DNA from: WRIS01 sp050945135
Lineage (GTDB): Bacteria > Actinomycetota > Coriobacteriia > Coriobacteriales > Eggerthellaceae
Assembly (NCBI GenBank): GCA_050945135.1
Contig: JBMNSJ010000067.1
Span: 1 to 6,459, forward strand
Length of the DNA: 6,459 nt
Reading direction: 5' to 3'
The notes beneath the pieces are model-generated. The model was not told the origin of the DNA. It searched no databases and worked only from the letters and a program-made list of their open reading frames with translations. How positions within the stretch are numbered: position 1 is the first letter of the stretch; each line of letters starts with the position of its first letter. This document shows, in pieces, positions 6,364 through 6,459 of the stretch. Both the position numbers and the translations under genes were made by a program.

Positions 6364-6459
6364 TGGCATGACCCCCTGAATCTGATCCAACCCCAGTGTT
6401 AGGAAATAGATAGAATTCGACACTGAAGGGAAAGGACCAGACAATGAAAAAGACACGCT
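6364..6459 (+). mobile_element. IS3-family element, 5' end (partial, runs off right edge)
   Basis: Starts TGGCATGACCCCCTGAATC and is identical over all 96 visible bases to the minus-strand copy at 30-125. It contains the element's left terminal repeat, its leader with an AAAGGA ribosome site and the OrfA start. The base before 6364 differs from the left copy, which sets the boundary. The two ends point outward from the 6.2-kb segment between them. Confidence 0.82.
6444..6459 (+). CDS. IS3-family transposase OrfA, first five codons
   Basis: ATG at 6444 begins MKKTR before the window ends. It is identified only because the same sequence continues for ten more codons in the left copy. Confidence 0.7.

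Noticed and set aside
6349..6402. Plus-strand frame MSAPLWHDPLNLIQPQC running into the right IS, as a second IS-broken gene
   Set aside because: Only about five codons lie outside the IS, and there is no good ribosome site or promoter.
1..6459. CRISPR array, tRNA, rRNA, toxin-antitoxin or phage-defence island
   Set aside because: No regularly spaced repeats, cloverleaf sequences or matching gene pairs were seen. The NYN-LOTUS gene stands alone with its own promoter and terminator.
1..6459. Circular element closed through terminal repeats
   Set aside because: The repeats at the two edges are inverted, not direct, so they cannot indicate a circular molecule.

Overview
The window holds four intact protein genes, one broken gene, and a fragment of the same insertion sequence (IS) at each edge. 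Base composition is near-balanced. Shine-Dalgarno sites are strong (AAAGGGG, GAAAGG), and a lipoprotein signal and sigma-70-like promoters are present. This fits a bacterium of intermediate GC, probably Gram-positive. A Coriobacteriia-type actinobacterium is my best guess, from the look of the helicase and NYN proteins, but the sequence alone does not settle it.

Layout, left to right. Positions 1-125 are one end of an IS3-family element that runs out of the window on the minus strand. It cuts off a small minus-strand lipoprotein gene (325 to about 126). Next, also on minus, is a DEAD-box RNA helicase gene (1973 to 432) with a long structured leader. The leader carries an intrinsic terminator hairpin at 2046-2080 and a small hairpin at 1983-2001 that buries the ribosome binding site. 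A divergent intergenic region of about 320 bases follows. On plus come a monofunctional heme catalase (2402-3946) and, 44 bases later, a DAO-type FAD-dependent oxidoreductase (3991-5172), probably cotranscribed. A separately promoted plus gene (5260-6180) encodes a NYN-domain predicted ribonuclease with two tandem C-terminal OST-HTH/LOTUS repeats, and it ends in an intrinsic terminator. About 160 bases without a convincing gene lead to the second IS end (6364-6459). That end is identical over 96 bases, in inverted orientation, to the left one.

The genes form two loose themes. Catalase and the flavin oxidase suggest peroxide metabolism: enzymes of the DAO fold commonly release H2O2, which catalase removes. 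The helicase and the NYN-LOTUS protein both look like RNA metabolism factors, but they sit on opposite strands and are not in one operon. The inverted IS ends could mark a composite or invertible segment. They could equally be where a draft contig stopped in a repeat, and the window cannot tell these apart.

The items most worth a second look are the helicase leader (terminator plus RBS-blocking hairpin), the duplicated LOTUS architecture, and the IS-truncated lipoprotein gene. I see no clear evidence of a wholly new multi-gene system.
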